From NCBI RefSeq assembly GCF_007991635.1, contig NZ_BJYS01000027.1, forward strand, positions 1-64,000: a stretch of 64,000 bases of DNA, in the 5' to 3' direction. Below are positions 1-8,712 of the stretch, one piece after another. The position numbers and the translations under genes were made by a program. This DNA comes from Adhaeribacter aerolatus. GTDB taxonomy: Bacteria; Bacteroidota; Bacteroidia; Cytophagales; Hymenobacteraceae. Under the pieces are notes generated by a model that was not told where the DNA came from, did no database searches, and saw nothing but the letters and a program-made list of their open reading frames with translations. The number at the start of each line of letters is the position of its first letter. The stretch's first letter is position 1.

Positions 1-81
1 TTTGCTTATCTACCTTTAAAGCTTAGGCAGGAATGGAGTATCTCATTACCTCATCCCTAACAACTTATAACTTATAACTAA

Positions 82-798
82 CTACTTCTTATGACAGCAA
101 GCCAAAGAAGCCTGGTGATGCGGGGTGGCCGCCTGTGCTTTGGGGCTTACGTACGGAATACCTAAGTTCAGACCGCGCAGAATAAACAAACAGGCAATTA
201 CACAGGCCATATACGGCACCGCTTTTTTAAAGAAAAAACGGGTTTGCGGTTTTATTAATTTACCCGATAAAGAAACGAGCAACATCAGGGGCAGCGTTCC
301 CAAGCCAAAGAGCGCCATGTAGGTCATCGCCAAAGGCAGGGTTTTCATGGCAATGGCCCCGGCCAAAGCAATATACACAAACCCGCAGGGCAGTAACCCG
401 TTCAGCAACCCCACCACCAGCAGCGCGAACATATTCTGTTTCTGGTAATAACGCGCAAAAGTTTTCCGGACCCATAATAAAATTTTCTGAATAAAAGAAA
501 TATTACCCAGCGGCCGGGAGATGAGCGCGGGCATTACCGCCAGAATAAAAATCAAGACACCGGCTATAATCGAAACCAGTTGCTGAACGCCCACCAGTTG
601 CAACGATTGGCCAAATGCCCCTGCCAGCAGCCCTAAACCGGCGTAAGTAATAATGCGACCACCATTGTATAAAAGGCGGCCGGTAACAAAATGCCAGCCC
701 GAGCCCTTGCCAACAGGTAAAGCAACGGCTATCGGGCCGCACATGCCCAGGCAATGAAAACTGCCCAGTAATCCCATTAAAAAACCTGCCCAAACCAT
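82..798 (-). CDS. SafE/TauE-like membrane protein of the cbb3 accessory cluster
   Basis: Polytopic membrane protein of 238 aa with about six hydrophobic segments. It starts with MVWAGFLMGLLGSFHCLGMCGP; the early His-Cys-x3-Cys cluster (around residues 15-20) and a later Pro-Cys-Gly-Phe turn are typical of the 'sulfite exporter TauE/SafE' or UreH-like proteins that end ccoG-fixH clusters in Bacteroidota. The family is thought to help metal (copper) handling for cbb3 oxidase; direct sulfite export is not implied here (inference). The ATG lies one base past the fixH stop, so the two are translationally coupled. The C-terminus ends in a His/Cys-rich tail (HH, CCHKK), consistent with metal binding. 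The first 81 bases of the window hold no recognisable gene. Confidence 0.85.
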   Translation of the reverse strand: MVWAGFLMGLLGSFHCLGMCGPIAVALPVGKGSGWHFVTGRLLYNGGRIITYAGLGLLAGAFGQSLQLVGVQQLVSIIAGVLIFILAVMPALISRPLGNISFIQKILLWVRKTFARYYQKQNMFALLVVGLLNGLLPCGFVYIALAGAIAMKTLPLAMTYMALFGLGTLPLMLLVSLSGKLIKPQTRFFFKKAVPYMACVIACLFILRGLNLGIPYVSPKAQAATPHHQASLACCHKK

Positions 799-799
799 T

Positions 800-1276
800 T
801 TACTTCAGCGTTATCCGGGTTTCGTTGTAATAATTTTGGTTGCCCCGGTTGTAGCTAATCTTTACCCGCCACAAACCTTTGGCTAACTTTTCGGTATTCA
901 GTATCTGGTTCTGCGATTCGTTTAGATTTACCGGCACCTCAAAATCCTGAGAGCCATCGGATGGACGGAAAAAGCTGATGGTACCGGATATTTTTTCACC
1001 GGCAGCGGCCGGAATATGCAGGATAACCTGGTTGGTACCGGCCGGAGCGGCCACACTTACCTCCTGGTTTTGCGCGGCCGTGCGGTTCATAACCTCAATA
1101 TGGTTCTGGTAGTCCAACTCCTGCTGGTAATAATCTTTGCTAACCAGATTCACTTCGGATCGCATGGCCTGGGTAACAAAGAATATAATATAGCTCATAA
1201 AACAGATAAAGGCGCCGGTAATAACATAGGGTAAAAACCACCCGCGTTTTCTTTTATTTACTGCTGTTGTATTCAT
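800..1276 (-). CDS. fixH: FixH family protein (CcoH-like)
   Basis: 158 aa with one N-terminal transmembrane helix (about residues 14-36) and a periplasmic beta-rich domain. The segment VSKDYYQQELDYQ after the helix is the hallmark of FixH/CcoH proteins, which act in maturation and stability of cbb3 oxidase. It sits between ccoG and the SafE-like gene on the same strand with 1- and 24-base gaps, the standard order in this phylum. The later part (residues about 70-158) matches the immunoglobulin-like FixH fold: strands interrupted by conserved Trp-Arg-Val-Lys near the end. Family and operon role are secure; its biochemical action is not known from sequence. Confidence 0.9.
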   Translation of the reverse strand: MNTTAVNKRKRGWFLPYVITGAFICFMSYIIFFVTQAMRSEVNLVSKDYYQQELDYQNHIEVMNRTAAQNQEVSVAAPAGTNQVILHIPAAAGEKISGTISFFRPSDGSQDFEVPVNLNESQNQILNTEKLAKGLWRVKISYNRGNQNYYNETRITLK

Positions 1277-1300
1277 TTTTAAAGTTCTCTAATATTGTTA

Positions 1301-2701
1301 TTATTTGGCCGGCCCCATAAATTTGGTTTTCTCCACGGCTATTAATTTACCTTGGCTGTATACCCCTATTTCTATTTCGGAATTAATACCTTTTAAATAT
1401 TGAAGCGGAATTTCGGCCAGGAAAACACCTTCGGTAATACCTTGCTTGGGTAATACCAGGTTATTTTTTACTACCTGAATGTTACCTTGGGCCGGTTCCA
1501 TCAGTTTGAGGGTAATCGGCATCTCTTCGTTGGTTTTATTAATAACCGAAATATTATACAGGTTAATAATATTGCCTTTATCGCTTTTCTGGAACAGCAT
1601 GCCCGGGGTGCGCAAAATGGTGGCATCTACGTTATTGCGGGTTACCAGCAGCGTTATCAATATTCCCATCAGCACCAGCAGCACGGCGGTATAGCCTTTA
1701 ATACGGCTGGTTAATTTCCACTTCTCGCCCTTTTCAATGCCTTCCATGGAGTCGTAGCGGATTAAGCCCTGCGGTTTGTTTATCAGGTCCATGATGTTGT
1801 TGCAGGCATCAATGCAGGCGGTGCAGTTAATGCACTCCAGTTGGGTACCATTGCGGATGTCGATACCGGTAGGACAAACCTGTACGCATTGGTTGCAATC
1901 AATACAGTCGCCGGCGGTACGTTCCTGGCCTTTCCGTTGCTTTTCGCGGGGCTCACCGCGTACAAAATCGTAAGCAATAACGGTGGTTTTCTTATCCATC
2001 ATTACCCCCTGTAAACGGCCGTACGGGCAAACAATGGTACAAACCTGCTCCCGGAAGCTGGCATAAACCCAGTAAAACATGCCGGCAAAAACCAGCAACG
2101 TACCCAAACCTGCCAGGTGGTTCAGCGGCGAATCCAGCACGATAGCTTTTAGTTCATCAATGCCAATAATATAAGCCAGAAACAGGTTGGCAATCAGGAA
2201 AGAGATAGCCAGGAAGATGGTGTGTTTGGTGCCTTTTTTTAATATTTTTTCGCGGGTCCAGGGGGCTTTATTCAGGGCCTTTTGTTTGTTGTAATCGCCC
2301 TCAATAAAATATTCGATGCGGCGGAAAACCATTTCCATAAAAATGGTCTGGGGACAAACCCAACCGCAGAAAACCCGGCCGTAAACCACGGTAAACAAAA
2401 TAATAAATACCACCAGGGTTAAGAAAGCCAGCAACAAAATAAAGAAATCCTGGGGCCAGAATATTTGTCCGAAAATAATAAATTTGCGAGCCGGAAAGTT
2501 GAGCATTAGCACGGGCAAGCCATTTATTTTTAAAAACGGCACGGCAAATAAAATAGTTAGTAAACCATAACTTACCAGTTTGCGGGCATTAAAATATTTG
2601 CCTACTGGCTTCTTCGGATAGAGCCACACCCGCTTCCCCTCTTTGTCTACTGTAGAGACCGTGTCGCGGAAGTGGTCGAAATCGGTTGCAACGTTAGCCA
2701 T
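1301..2701 (-). CDS. ccoG: Cytochrome c oxidase accessory protein CcoG (FixG)
   Basis: 466-aa membrane iron-sulfur protein. It has several transmembrane helices (about residues 40-60, 85-110, 155-180, 190-210, 335-355), a CGWVCPQ motif after the second helix, a CTIVCPYGR motif, and two ferredoxin-type clusters (CIDCNQCVQVCPTGID and CINCTACIDACN). A C-terminal periplasmic Ig-like domain follows. CcoG is a cupric reductase needed to supply Cu(I) to the CcoN active site (established for the family). It heads ccoG-fixH-safE, with its own promoter region upstream because the next upstream gene is an unrelated MFS transporter with its own 3' end 455 bases away. Length and motifs are complete. Confidence 0.96.
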   Translation of the reverse strand: MANVATDFDHFRDTVSTVDKEGKRVWLYPKKPVGKYFNARKLVSYGLLTILFAVPFLKINGLPVLMLNFPARKFIIFGQIFWPQDFFILLLAFLTLVVFIILFTVVYGRVFCGWVCPQTIFMEMVFRRIEYFIEGDYNKQKALNKAPWTREKILKKGTKHTIFLAISFLIANLFLAYIIGIDELKAIVLDSPLNHLAGLGTLLVFAGMFYWVYASFREQVCTIVCPYGRLQGVMMDKKTTVIAYDFVRGEPREKQRKGQERTAGDCIDCNQCVQVCPTGIDIRNGTQLECINCTACIDACNNIMDLINKPQGLIRYDSMEGIEKGEKWKLTSRIKGYTAVLLVLMGILITLLVTRNNVDATILRTPGMLFQKSDKGNIINLYNISVINKTNEEMPITLKLMEPAQGNIQVVKNNLVLPKQGITEGVFLAEIPLQYLKGINSEIEIGVYSQGKLIAVEKTKFMGPAK

Positions 2702-3156
2702 AATTTTTATCTGGTTGGCCTAATTTAAGTAAGGCGCTTTTTCACTTTTTGACCTTACAAAATTGCTTATTCTCCTACCGGATTTTTATGACGGCGGTCA
2801 CTATTATGGCTGATCTTAGTCAGGGAGAATTATTATGGTGGTAATTGATTGACAAATAGTTTCTAAGAACCTTTATCGCTTTTGGAGAAAAAGTTAAAAT
2901 GGAATTTGCTAATTATGAATTTAAGTTGATGGTATTTACCCCGGTGCATTTTGTACTTCCCTTTTTGCATTAGGAAATCAGTTGTAAATAAATAATGATT
3001 TCAACTTATGATATACCCATCTGAGAGACTGATTAACCGAAATAAGCAGTTTTCCATCAGCCTTGATTTCGTTTCATTAAACTTACGTTTTGGGTCAGTT
3101 TTTATCAACCGAAATAAAGACAAATGGATACATTACCATTAAATAAAGGATGGAAT
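2702..3156. other. Gene-free region upstream of ccoG
   Basis: About 455 bases between the MFS transporter stop and the ccoG start. It is AT-rich, has no convincing coding frame, and contains two TGA-N6-TCA sites listed separately. The part nearest the MFS gene shows no clear T-tailed hairpin. Confidence 0.6.
2789..2822. promoter_or_regulatory. Two CRP/FNR-type sites upstream of ccoG
   Basis: Two 12-base dyads with half-sites TGA-N6-TCA: TGACGGCGGTCA at 2789-2800 and TGATCTTAGTCA at 2811-2822. They are spaced 22 bases centre to centre, i.e. two helical turns. TGA-N6-TCA is the core spacing of CRP/FNR family operators (FNR consensus TTGAT-N4-ATCAA). A third dyad lies before ccoNO, and its minus-strand reading TGATCTGCGTCA matches the second site at 10 of 12 positions. 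Oxygen- or redox-responsive control is inferred, not shown. Confidence 0.5.
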
Positions 3157-4338
3157 TTACCTGGCCGGTAAACCAGGGGTGGTTTTGCTGGTCCGGCTTA
3201 ACAGCGGAAGCAGAAACCCGATGGATAGGAGAAAAAGTAAACTCGCAGCCAGCATAAAAGTGGCGGGAAGAGATAAAATATTTAAAACCGGGTAAATAAT
3301 AACCGGCGACAAGAACTGGCCCAGGAACCAAAAGGTGGTAAGCTTGCCAATTTCCTTTCCCCGAATTTCTGCCGGCGCAATTTTCATTACCCACATATTG
3401 GTATTCGGAATCATCATACCCATACCCAATCCGGTCAGCATCATGGCCAGTAAAACCAGTACATAAGTGCTGGCAATAGACAAAAGCGCAAAACCGCCAG
3501 CCATGAGTAAATATCCCATCGAAAATATAAAAAGCGCACTAAACCGATCTTTTATTTTAGCAAAAGAAAAAGAGGAAACGGCCGAAAAGGCGGTACTGAT
3601 AGCAATAGCAGCGCCTGCTAAGGCATTTTTATCGATTCCCATAGCCCGCAGGTAAAACGGAATTTGTACCGGGATTAAAAAGAAAATAATCCACAGAAAC
3701 ATGGTATTTAAAAACAGCAGCCAGATTAAACCTGGTGATTTTACCAAGGATTTAGCCTGGTGATCTTTAGCTACTACTACCGGCTCATACAAAAATAAGA
3801 TACTCAGGGGCAGAACCACCAGCGAAAATAAATAAAGCAGGAAGGGATAGCGCCAGCCCAGGTCGGCCAGAATACCGCCGAGGCCAATAAATAAAATGCC
3901 CCCCAGCGACATAAAAGCTATCTGGATTCCTACAAATTTTTGTCGCTCCTGCCCCTCAAAGTAATCGGCAATGAGGGTAATTACAATGGGCATTGACATA
4001 CCCACCGCTATACCCAGTAATGCTCTGGAAATTAGCAGGTAGTACAGGTTGTGCAGGAAAAAGCCGCTGGCACCGGCCCCGGCATATAATACCAGCGAAA
4101 CCCACAATATTTTCAATCGCCCGTACCGGTCGATGAAGCGCCCGGTTATAGGGGAGCATATGGCAATCATAAGGGCCGGCAAGGTTAATACCAGTTTAAC
4201 CAGAAAGGCAGCATTCTTCACTTCCTTGAAAGCCTCAGCCATTTGGGGAATGGCCGGAGAAATGGTAATAACCGACATAATGGTCAGGCTACTTACCAGA
4301 AGCAGGGTAAGCTTTAATTTCCATTGGCTATTATTCAT
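3157..4338 (-). CDS. MFS transporter, drug/metabolite efflux type
   Basis: 393-aa protein with about twelve hydrophobic segments and MFS signatures: the loop after TM2 reads GRFIDRYGRLKIL (motif A form), and TM4-5 contain ISRALLGIAVGMSMP followed by a Gly-rich TM5. The residues after TM1 (SPAIPQMAEAF) fit the DHA1 multidrug-resistance subfamily common in Bacteroidota. Substrate cannot be read from sequence. It lies 39 bases downstream of the arylsulfotransferase-like lipoprotein gene on the same strand, so co-transcription is likely. The pair interrupts what is otherwise one cbb3 oxidase locus. ATG start leads directly into the first helix. Confidence 0.85.
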   Translation of the reverse strand: MNNSQWKLKLTLLLVSSLTIMSVITISPAIPQMAEAFKEVKNAAFLVKLVLTLPALMIAICSPITGRFIDRYGRLKILWVSLVLYAGAGASGFFLHNLYYLLISRALLGIAVGMSMPIVITLIADYFEGQERQKFVGIQIAFMSLGGILFIGLGGILADLGWRYPFLLYLFSLVVLPLSILFLYEPVVVAKDHQAKSLVKSPGLIWLLFLNTMFLWIIFFLIPVQIPFYLRAMGIDKNALAGAAIAISTAFSAVSSFSFAKIKDRFSALFIFSMGYLLMAGGFALLSIASTYVLVLLAMMLTGLGMGMMIPNTNMWVMKIAPAEIRGKEIGKLTTFWFLGQFLSPVIIYPVLNILSLPATFMLAASLLFLLSIGFLLPLLSRTSKTTPGLPAR

Positions 4339-4377
4339 TGAGGTTAATTTACTTTTTCAAAGGAATTTGACTTACCA

Positions 4378-5946
4378 TTATTTTTTAGCAACTGGTGGGG
4401 GCGGCAAAACAAAAGGTTTTGGTTGAGGCTTAAGGGGTTCCAGTTTGCGGTTGGCTAAGGCCGGATGACTGGCCGGAATAAAGGTAGCCCGAAACCCTGT
4501 ATACGTCAGTGGCACGGGGGGAATTGGATCGCCGTTTGGTTTGCGAATATCCCCGCGGTAAGGATTTAAAAATTCCCACAGAATTTCACCTTCTTTATTC
4601 ACCTCAAAAAACCGGCCTCTGGCTCCTTCATCAATAAAAGTATGGCCGTTGTCCATGCGGTGGGCCCCGGAAATAAAATCGCTCCAAAAAGAAATTGTAT
4701 CGGAAGCTATATAGCTCCAAACCGGTTTAGCCGGACCAAATGCTTTACCTTTTTCTAAAACGTACGCTCCCGGTTTATTAACCGGAGGCGCTATTTCATA
4801 TACGGCCGAATAGTTCAGACTGTCCCGGCCAGGTATGTCGTTATTAAATACCGTTAAATTACCGGCTCCGGGCTTTCCTTTTTCAATCCAGCGAATATCG
4901 TGCTGGTGGTGTAGAACCTGGTTAGTAGAATCTCCTCTGCGGTAATTGCCCGGGTTTCCCCACCGGTAGAGGAAATCACCGCCTTTTCCCCAGCGGCCTC
5001 CCTTATGGCCGGCGGCCTCCTGGGTGGTGGTGCTGTGGTCTATAATAAATATTTCACTTAAGTTCGGCGAACTGAAGGCTATCTGGTCTAAATCGGCATT
5101 ATATTTAACTGCATTAAAATGGTAAATATCAGAACCTAAGTTTTCCGGGGTTTGGTTTCGCCAGGGTGCCATTTTCCCCAGCTTCCGCAAGGTATTCATG
5201 CTATCCCGCGTTATTAAGGGCTTAACCGGCTTACCCACATTAAAGTCTAACAATTCGGGGTGGTCGGCCGGGTTTCCGTAGTTCGCTTTCTTGGCGTCGT
5301 AATCCTGAACCAAATGGTCCATCATGTGCCATTCCCATACCACCTTTCCTCCCCGTTCTCCCTGCGGTTCTATTTCTACTATTTTGTCGGGCCAGATGCC
5401 GGCTTTGGGTATTAGTTCGGGTTTACGGCCGGCCGCCAGGGCTTCTGCCCCGGTTTTTGCCTCCCAGGCAATGGCCAAAATATTACCATTGGGTAGCACT
5501 GTAAAATCGTGGTGGGCATGGTATAATTCATTGGCGTATTCAAAATCCCATAATAGGTTGCTATCCCAGGAAATTTTCTGAATTCTACCGGTTTCACCCC
5601 CACCGGCAAATACCGGGAAATCCGGGTCGTGGGCATTTTGTATCAAAGAACCATCGTTGCTCAGGTAGGCGCCCATCACCCCATAATTTCCTTTCCATTC
5701 GTGCACGACCTCCCCTTTGCGATTAATCAGGTATACCGAAGCCGAGTTTGGTACGGCAAACATCACATAACCATCGGTTATCCCCTCGGTGGTTTTGGTT
5801 AGTCCACGCTTTATGCCATGGCCAAACATGTTCCGGTCTTTGCCGGTGAGTTGTTTTTTTTCAACTGTTTCTTTTTTATCAACCCCGCAGGAAAACCAGA
5901 AAAATATACTTAATGGTAGCAGGAAAAGTAAAAGTGGCTTTTTCAT
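4378..5946 (-). CDS. Arylsulfotransferase (ASST)-like lipoprotein
   Basis: 522 aa with a lipoprotein signal: a hydrophobic stretch ends in FWFSCG, with Cys at residue 20. The body resembles ASST/aryl-sulfate sulfotransferase beta-propellers. Repeated blades carry phrases such as YLINRKGEVVHEWKG, LLWDFEYANELYHAHHD, PNGNILAIAWEA, GGKVVWEWHMMDHL and HMDNGHTF-like strands. Conserved His residues (HAHHD, HQHDIRW, FNAV) fall where the ASST active-site His are expected. ASST enzymes move sulfate between phenols in the periplasm, but many Bacteroidota members are uncharacterised and may only share the propeller fold. A strongly Pro-rich C-terminal tail (about residues 495-522) is present. It is in tandem with the MFS gene and divergent from a PAPS-type sulfotransferase. 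Confidence 0.75.
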   Translation of the reverse strand: MKKPLLLFLLPLSIFFWFSCGVDKKETVEKKQLTGKDRNMFGHGIKRGLTKTTEGITDGYVMFAVPNSASVYLINRKGEVVHEWKGNYGVMGAYLSNDGSLIQNAHDPDFPVFAGGGETGRIQKISWDSNLLWDFEYANELYHAHHDFTVLPNGNILAIAWEAKTGAEALAAGRKPELIPKAGIWPDKIVEIEPQGERGGKVVWEWHMMDHLVQDYDAKKANYGNPADHPELLDFNVGKPVKPLITRDSMNTLRKLGKMAPWRNQTPENLGSDIYHFNAVKYNADLDQIAFSSPNLSEIFIIDHSTTTQEAAGHKGGRWGKGGDFLYRWGNPGNYRRGDSTNQVLHHQHDIRWIEKGKPGAGNLTVFNNDIPGRDSLNYSAVYEIAPPVNKPGAYVLEKGKAFGPAKPVWSYIASDTISFWSDFISGAHRMDNGHTFIDEGARGRFFEVNKEGEILWEFLNPYRGDIRKPNGDPIPPVPLTYTGFRATFIPASHPALANRKLEPLKPQPKPFVLPPPPVAKK

Positions 5947-6166
5947 GGTACAAGAATAAGATTAAACCGAGGGTAAGAATTGAATTAAATAAAGGAGCGA
6001 AAGCTATAATCCAAGTGGGTTAGTCAATAACAATATTTAAGATTAATTTATAAAATATATTTATTTTTTCCAATTTTTTTATTAAATTGTCTGACTAATA
6101 TTGCATATTTTCTTCTTATAATTATTTTTTTGCTCCGCTTACTAGTTCCCATCTTTCTAAATCCTA

Positions 6167-6859
6167 ATGTTTAAAGTTATGTCAATTAAAATTATTGGCG
6201 CCGGATTACCCCGAACCGGGACAAATACCTTAAAAGCCTCTCTGGAGAAACTTGGTTATAATAAAACTTATCACATGAAAGAATTACTGGAACATCCGGA
6301 TATGCTGCCTTATTGGCTGACGCTAAAAGAAACCGGAGAAACCGATTGGGAACAATTATATAATGGTTATGAGGCGACAGTAGATTTTCCGGGCTATCCG
6401 TGGTACCAAGAGCACATGAAACACTATCCCGACGCTAAAGTAATTCTGACAGTGCGGCCTTTTGATAAGTGGTACACCAGCATCCATAGCACCATCTGGC
6501 AGGCCGGCCCGCAAACCCTGCCCCAGAAATTAGCCATGATGACCAAACTGGCTTTTAATCCCCGGCTTCGTTCGGTAATAAAATGCGTAAAATTTGCGAA
6601 AGGAACCATCTTTGGCGTGCATTTACAAGGTAAATTTGAAGATAAAGCTTTTGCCGAAAAAGTATTTAACCAGCACATAGCCGACGTTAAAGCCTTTGTA
6701 CCGGCTGACAAATTGCTCATTTACGATGTAAGCGAAGGTTGGGGACCGTTGTGTAGGTTTTTGGCTCTGCCGGAGCCGACAGAACAACTTCCGCATTTAA
6801 ACAAGAAAGAAGATTTCAAGGAAATGCTGAGCGAATTAATGAAGGGTAATAAAGCTTAG
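6167..6859 (+). CDS. Sulfotransferase family protein
   Basis: 230 aa. The N-terminus IIGAGLPRTGTNTLKASLEKLG is the 5'-phosphosulfate binding loop of the cytosolic sulfotransferase fold (GxxRTGT), and VILTVRPFDKWYTSI is the 3'-phosphate motif (RP-x3-W). The family uses PAPS as donor. The best match in overall form is the 'sulfotransferase family' found in eukaryotes and scattered bacteria (P-loop, HMKELLEHPDM, then PWYQEHMKHYPDAKVI). The first ATG (6167) is followed by an in-frame ATG four codons later (6179) that begins MSIKIIGAG and may be the true start. Encoded opposite to its neighbours, 220 bases from the divergent ASST-like gene. Acceptor unknown. Confidence 0.88.
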   Translation: MFKVMSIKIIGAGLPRTGTNTLKASLEKLGYNKTYHMKELLEHPDMLPYWLTLKETGETDWEQLYNGYEATVDFPGYPWYQEHMKHYPDAKVILTVRPFDKWYTSIHSTIWQAGPQTLPQKLAMMTKLAFNPRLRSVIKCVKFAKGTIFGVHLQGKFEDKAFAEKVFNQHIADVKAFVPADKLLIYDVSEGWGPLCRFLALPEPTEQLPHLNKKEDFKEMLSELMKGNKA

Positions 6860-7112
6860 AAAATTTGTTGGTTATAGCTTAAACGTGTTTCTGTTATTGA
6901 GGAAGAACACCAATTATATTATTTGGCGCAAACGCGCTATTGCCGGTAAGAGAAATAAATTGTACATATATCATCTTACCGTTAACTAAAAAATTAAGCC
7001 GATAAGAATAAAAAGGCGTTGGTTCTGATTTGATTTCAGTTTGGATTGGAACTATTGGACCATACCGTCAACCATACTTAGCTACCCTCAAAAGAAACAT
7101 TTGGTACTTTCC
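6860..7112. other. Intergenic region between sulfotransferase and ccoP terminator
   Basis: No coding frame supported. It contains a weak inverted repeat, CGGTAAGA at 6944-6951 with TCTTACCG at 6974-6981, separated by 22 AT-rich bases. Nothing else is recognisable. Confidence 0.4.
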
Positions 7113-7153
7113 GGAAAAAAATGCCGCCTGGCCAAAATTTGGACCAGGCGGCA
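7113..7153 (-). terminator. Terminator of the ccoNO-ccoQ-ccoP operon
   Basis: A GC-rich stem TGCCGCCTGG (7122-7131) pairs with CCAGGCGGCA (7144-7153). It has extra inner pairing around AAATTT and is followed on the minus strand by a run of seven T. It lies about 30 bases past the ccoP stop: a standard intrinsic terminator. Confidence 0.88.
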
Positions 7154-7184
7154 GAAACAAGCTACTTTGTTTTTAACTTTCTTA

Positions 7185-8387
7185 CTACTTTGTTGCTTTC
7201 TCGCCTTGCGGCTCTTTGGCGCCGGCCGGGTTAGAACCTTGTAAGCTCAAAATGTAACTGCTCACTTCCAGCATCTGGTCTTTAGAAAGTTTGCCGTTCC
7301 AGGCCACCATACCTTTTTCGGTTATACCAAACTTAATGGTTTTAAATATTTCGTTTACCTCGCCGCCGTGGAGCCAGTACTCGTCGGTTAGGTTCGGGCC
7401 AATTTTACCTTCGGCTGCCTGGCCGTGACAAGCCGCGCAGTTTTGCAGGTAAGCGGTTTTCCCTTTTTCTAAAGCGCCCGCATCCGTTAAAACTTTAAAA
7501 TCGGTTTTTTCGTTGATGCTGCCTTCTTCGGTGGGCGGATGTAACAGCGCGGCGGTTTGCATTTCGGCTTCGTACTCGGCATCCTGCAGTTTACCACCCA
7601 TTACATGGTAGTTCACCACGTACACCAAACTAAATACCACCGTTGCGTAAAACAGGTAGCGCCACCAAGGCGGCAAGTCGTTGTCGAATTCATGGATGCC
7701 GTCGTAGTCGTGGCCTTCCATGATAATATTCTTGTCTTTCTTAACCAGGAGCTGACCTTCGCCGCGGAAAACGTTCACCAGACGGGCCATAACGGAATGC
7801 TCATATTCTGGCTGTTGGTAAACTTTTGCCAGCAGCGGCGAAACCTGTTTTAAAATAACCAGGCCAAATAATAATATCACCAGCAGCAAAACAACCGCAA
7901 AAGACACAAGAACCAACAAAATAGGATCTACAGCCTGCAAATTAAATTCTGGTTCCGGTGCCGGAGCTGCCGCTGCGGCTTTCGTACCGGTAGTGACGGC
8001 CGGAGCAGCTTCAGCCGGAGCAGCCTCGCCGGGATTGGCCAGGTAAGCTACCAGCGAAGTTAATTGCTCTTCGGACAGGCTGCTTTCGAAAGCCGGCATT
8101 TGGGTTTTGTTGAATTTCTCGAACAAAGCCACCGCCTCTTTATCGCCGCTCTGGATTAATTTACTTGAGTTTTTGATAAAGTTCTTCACCCATGCTTCGT
8201 CGCGGCGCTCGGTTACCCCTTTCAGGGCCGGACCTACTACCTGGGCATCCAGGCTATGACAGGCGGCGCAATTATCGGTAAATACTTTTTTGCCGGCAGC
8301 TACCTGGTCCTGAGCGGCACCAGGTAGCGAAACCGCCATTCCAACTGCCAAAGCAGCTATTTTAAAATAATTGGTAAGTGTTTTCAT
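7185..8387 (-). CDS. ccoP: cbb3 oxidase subunit III, CcoP, with an added N-terminal haem domain
   Basis: 400 aa. Order of parts: signal peptide (about 1-25, ending PGAAQ), a cytochrome c domain with CAACHS (haem Cys40, Cys43, His44), an Ala/Pro-rich linker (about 120-150), a transmembrane helix (about 160-185), a cbb3 N-terminal domain with a second helix (WWRYLFYATVVFSLVY, about 235-255), then a second cytochrome c domain with CAACHG near residue 315. CcoP passes electrons from cytochrome c to CcoO. Canonical proteobacterial CcoP has two C-terminal haem domains; here one haem domain is placed at the N-terminus, outside the first helix. The ATG overlaps the ccoQ stop by four bases. A terminator follows. 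Confidence 0.95.
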   Translation of the reverse strand: MKTLTNYFKIAALAVGMAVSLPGAAQDQVAAGKKVFTDNCAACHSLDAQVVGPALKGVTERRDEAWVKNFIKNSSKLIQSGDKEAVALFEKFNKTQMPAFESSLSEEQLTSLVAYLANPGEAAPAEAAPAVTTGTKAAAAAPAPEPEFNLQAVDPILLVLVSFAVVLLLVILLFGLVILKQVSPLLAKVYQQPEYEHSVMARLVNVFRGEGQLLVKKDKNIIMEGHDYDGIHEFDNDLPPWWRYLFYATVVFSLVYVVNYHVMGGKLQDAEYEAEMQTAALLHPPTEEGSINEKTDFKVLTDAGALEKGKTAYLQNCAACHGQAAEGKIGPNLTDEYWLHGGEVNEIFKTIKFGITEKGMVAWNGKLSKDQMLEVSSYILSLQGSNPAGAKEPQGEKATK

Positions 8388-8581
8388 GACCGGTAAACTC
8401 CTTCTTGTTGCAGTGAATCCTCATCGTTCTGGAGCGGCAGTTCGCTCATATTTTTCACCAGGTTTTTATCTACCAGAATCACGTACAGTATCAGGCCCAG
8501 GAAAAACCCAAAGAAGATAGCAAAGGAAATAATGGGGTATATTTCGATGCCGGCTATGGATTGCAGAATATTTTTATACAT
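8384..8581 (-). CDS. ccoQ: cbb3 oxidase small subunit CcoQ (FixQ)
   Basis: 65-aa single-pass membrane protein. The helix spans about residues 14-38 (YPIISFAIFFGFFLGLILYVILVD), followed by a charged tail with NLVKNMSELPLQND. Such proteins stabilise the CcoP-CcoNO interaction. The position between ccoNO and ccoP, and the four-base overlap with ccoP, support the assignment even though sequence conservation in CcoQ is low. Confidence 0.88.
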   Translation of the reverse strand: MYKNILQSIAGIEIYPIISFAIFFGFFLGLILYVILVDKNLVKNMSELPLQNDEDSLQQEGVYRS

Positions 8582-8642
8582 GGCTTTTTATTAGTTTAAA
8601 GGGGTTTGGTGTAAAGCTACTGTTGTGTTTTTTCCCAGGTTA

Positions 8643-8666
8643 CTCTCCTGGCTTTACCCAGGAGAG
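8643..8666 (-). other. Hairpin between ccoNO and ccoQ
   Basis: A perfect nine-base stem, CTCTCCTGG (8643-8651) with CCAGGAGAG (8658-8666), and a six-base loop. It lies in the 131-base gap between ccoNO and ccoQ. There is no T-run downstream on the minus strand, so it looks like an RNA processing or stabilising hairpin or a partial attenuator rather than a full terminator (inference). Confidence 0.55.
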
Positions 8667-8712
8667 GCCTGATTCGAAAAAACTAAAACGCACTTTTCAC
8701 TCTTAATTTTTA

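Noticed and set aside
7041-7244. 67-codon open frame before ccoP
   Set aside because: It crosses the ccoP terminator hairpin and the end of ccoP and has no protein-like features.
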